6,906 nucleotides of DNA from NCBI GenBank assembly GCA_937926415.1, contig CALBAF010000150.1, forward strand, positions 1 to 6,906, in the 5' to 3' direction. Positions 6,228 through 6,906 of this stretch are shown here, piece by piece. Source of the stretch: an uncultured Actinomyces sp. (GTDB taxonomy: Bacteria; Actinomycetota; Actinomycetes; Actinomycetales; Actinomycetaceae). Under the pieces are notes generated by a model. It made no database searches, was not told the DNA's origin, and saw only the letters and a list, made by a program, of their open reading frames with translations. Each line of letters begins with the position of its first letter. The first letter of the stretch is position 1. A program made the position numbers and the translations under genes.

Positions 6228-6902
6228 ATGACAAAAAAGTGGACTCCAGCACGCGTGGGTGCGTGGTGCGTCGTGGTGGTGGCGGTGCTCATTGTCTGCT
6301 GGCTGGCGTTGATGTGGTTCGGCGGTGTCGTGCCCTTCCACGACCGTCAGAGCCTTGACGAGTACGTTGATGAGGAGATGCCGAAGGTTTTGCAGATTGC
6401 CGGTCAGGTGGCCGCCGAGACGGGCGGTGAGCTGACGGTGATGGGCCTGCCGTATGTGCAAGTGTGTGGCAGTGGTGATACCCAGGGGTATCGGGTGGTC
6501 GGCTACACCACGGTGGCTCCGTCGATGTCTTTTGAGCGGCTCGAGAAACTGGTGAAAGAAAACAAGCACGATTGGTCGATGACCGTGCAGATTGAAGAGG
6601 AAATCGACAGGGATGCTACTCGGGATATTCGCCTGATAGACAAATTCGGCGGCATGACCGAGTTCAAGTTTTCGGAGTACTTTATCGCCGTGAGGTCGCG
6701 CTCCGCGTGTTTGCCGACGGATAAGCCCCTGGATGATCCCGGGCAGTTCGTCCTGCCCTCCGTGGAGGAGGCGTTCCCGGGCGTGCACGTGACGGTCAGC
6801 GACAACACGAACCCGGACCTGCATCCGGTCCCCACGCTGACACCGGGTGCCCACGTCACCCCACAATCCGGCGCCCAAAGCGGCACCCATTCGGGCTCGT
6901 AA
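6228..6902 (+). CDS. Membrane-anchored paralogue of the lipoprotein, unit 2
   Basis: The protein has 224 residues from the ATG at 6228, which is seven bases after GGGAG (6216-6220). An in-frame ATG at 6222 overlaps the previous stop as ATGA and would add two residues, but it lies only one base from that site. After MTKKWTPAR there is a clear transmembrane helix at about residues 10-34, with no lipobox, so the rest should face outward. Landmarks are GGELTV, PYVQVC80G, SFERL, SAC161LP and SVEEAFP, then a PT-rich tail ending in SG repeats. The flanks of the outer domain are nearly identical to unit 1, while the segment between SFERL and SACLP is largely different (acidic and basic runs in place of the DNDGN region). 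Such a diverged core suits a partner-recognition surface, which is inference. No enzymatic motif is seen. Confidence 0.88.
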   Translation: MTKKWTPARVGAWCVVVVAVLIVCWLALMWFGGVVPFHDRQSLDEYVDEEMPKVLQIAGQVAAETGGELTVMGLPYVQVCGSGDTQGYRVVGYTTVAPSMSFERLEKLVKENKHDWSMTVQIEEEIDRDATRDIRLIDKFGGMTEFKFSEYFIAVRSRSACLPTDKPLDDPGQFVLPSVEEAFPGVHVTVSDNTNPDLHPVPTLTPGAHVTPQSGAQSGTHSGS

Positions 6903-6906
6903 ACCC

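Larger units (their letters stand above)
3493..6906 (+). repeat. Tandem cassette, unit 2 (four genes)
   Basis: This second copy has the same gene order and the same overlaps. Exact matches to unit 1 include the leader (1-29 against 3493-3521), a 29-base run inside the hydrolase gene (803-831 against 4301-4329) and a 48-base run near the end of the last gene (3267-3314 against 6762-6809). The offset drifts 3492, 3498, 3489, 3495 across the unit, showing in-frame indels in the variable parts. The window ends four bases after the last stop (TAAACCC, compared with TAACCCC after unit 1), so it is not visible whether a third unit follows. Confidence 0.93.

Noticed and set aside
1..6906. Insertion sequence, CRISPR array, tRNA or rRNA
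   Set aside because: Coding genes fill nearly the whole window. No transposase motifs, terminal inverted repeats, regularly spaced short repeats or structural RNA signatures were seen.

Overview
The window is two head-to-tail copies of one four-gene cassette, all on the + strand. The second copy starts 3492 bp after the first. High GC, tight ATGA/TAATG gene overlaps, strong AAGGAG ribosome sites, lipoboxes and an actinobacterial-type alpha/beta hydrolase point to an Actinomycetota genome. An Actinomycetaceae (Actinomyces/Schaalia-like) host is my guess, not a proven assignment.

Layout of each unit: (A) a 116-residue helical protein of WXG100-like size, with V-G-G where the W-x-G turn would sit and a C-terminal YxxxE motif; (B) a 560/561-residue protein with an N-terminal helical domain, a central helical linker and a C-terminal alpha/beta hydrolase domain of the DUF1023 type (HSYGS nucleophile elbow, WxxYxAP strand, GSPGxGV, HSxYF); (C) a 223/224-residue lipoprotein with a lipobox ending at Cys22; (D) a 218/224-residue protein with an N-terminal membrane anchor. 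C and D are paralogues of each other: they share the PYVxxCG, DFDxL/SFDxL, SxCLP-like and PxxEExF landmarks and two cysteines 81-84 residues apart. Unit 1 genes are at 30-380, 380-2065, 2062-2733 and 2739-3395. Unit 2 genes are at 3522-3872, 3872-5554, 5551-6225 and 6228-6902. The only real non-coding stretch, 3396-3521, holds a hairpin, a candidate promoter and the ribosome site of unit 2.

The copies are mosaics. Near-identical GC-rich blocks (about 70% GC by hand count) alternate with strongly diverged, GC-poor cores (about 48-52%) inside the hydrolase, and both anchored proteins also have diverged cores. My working model is a type VII secretion (T7SS)-linked system: A is a small helical partner, B an exported lipid- or ester-active enzyme, and C and D membrane-anchored outward-facing proteins that bind, regulate or neutralise B. 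This resembles in outline the staphylococcal lipase toxin TslA with its lipoprotein immunity partners. No secretion machinery lies in the window, so export, toxicity and immunity are inferences. The array may extend beyond the window on either side.
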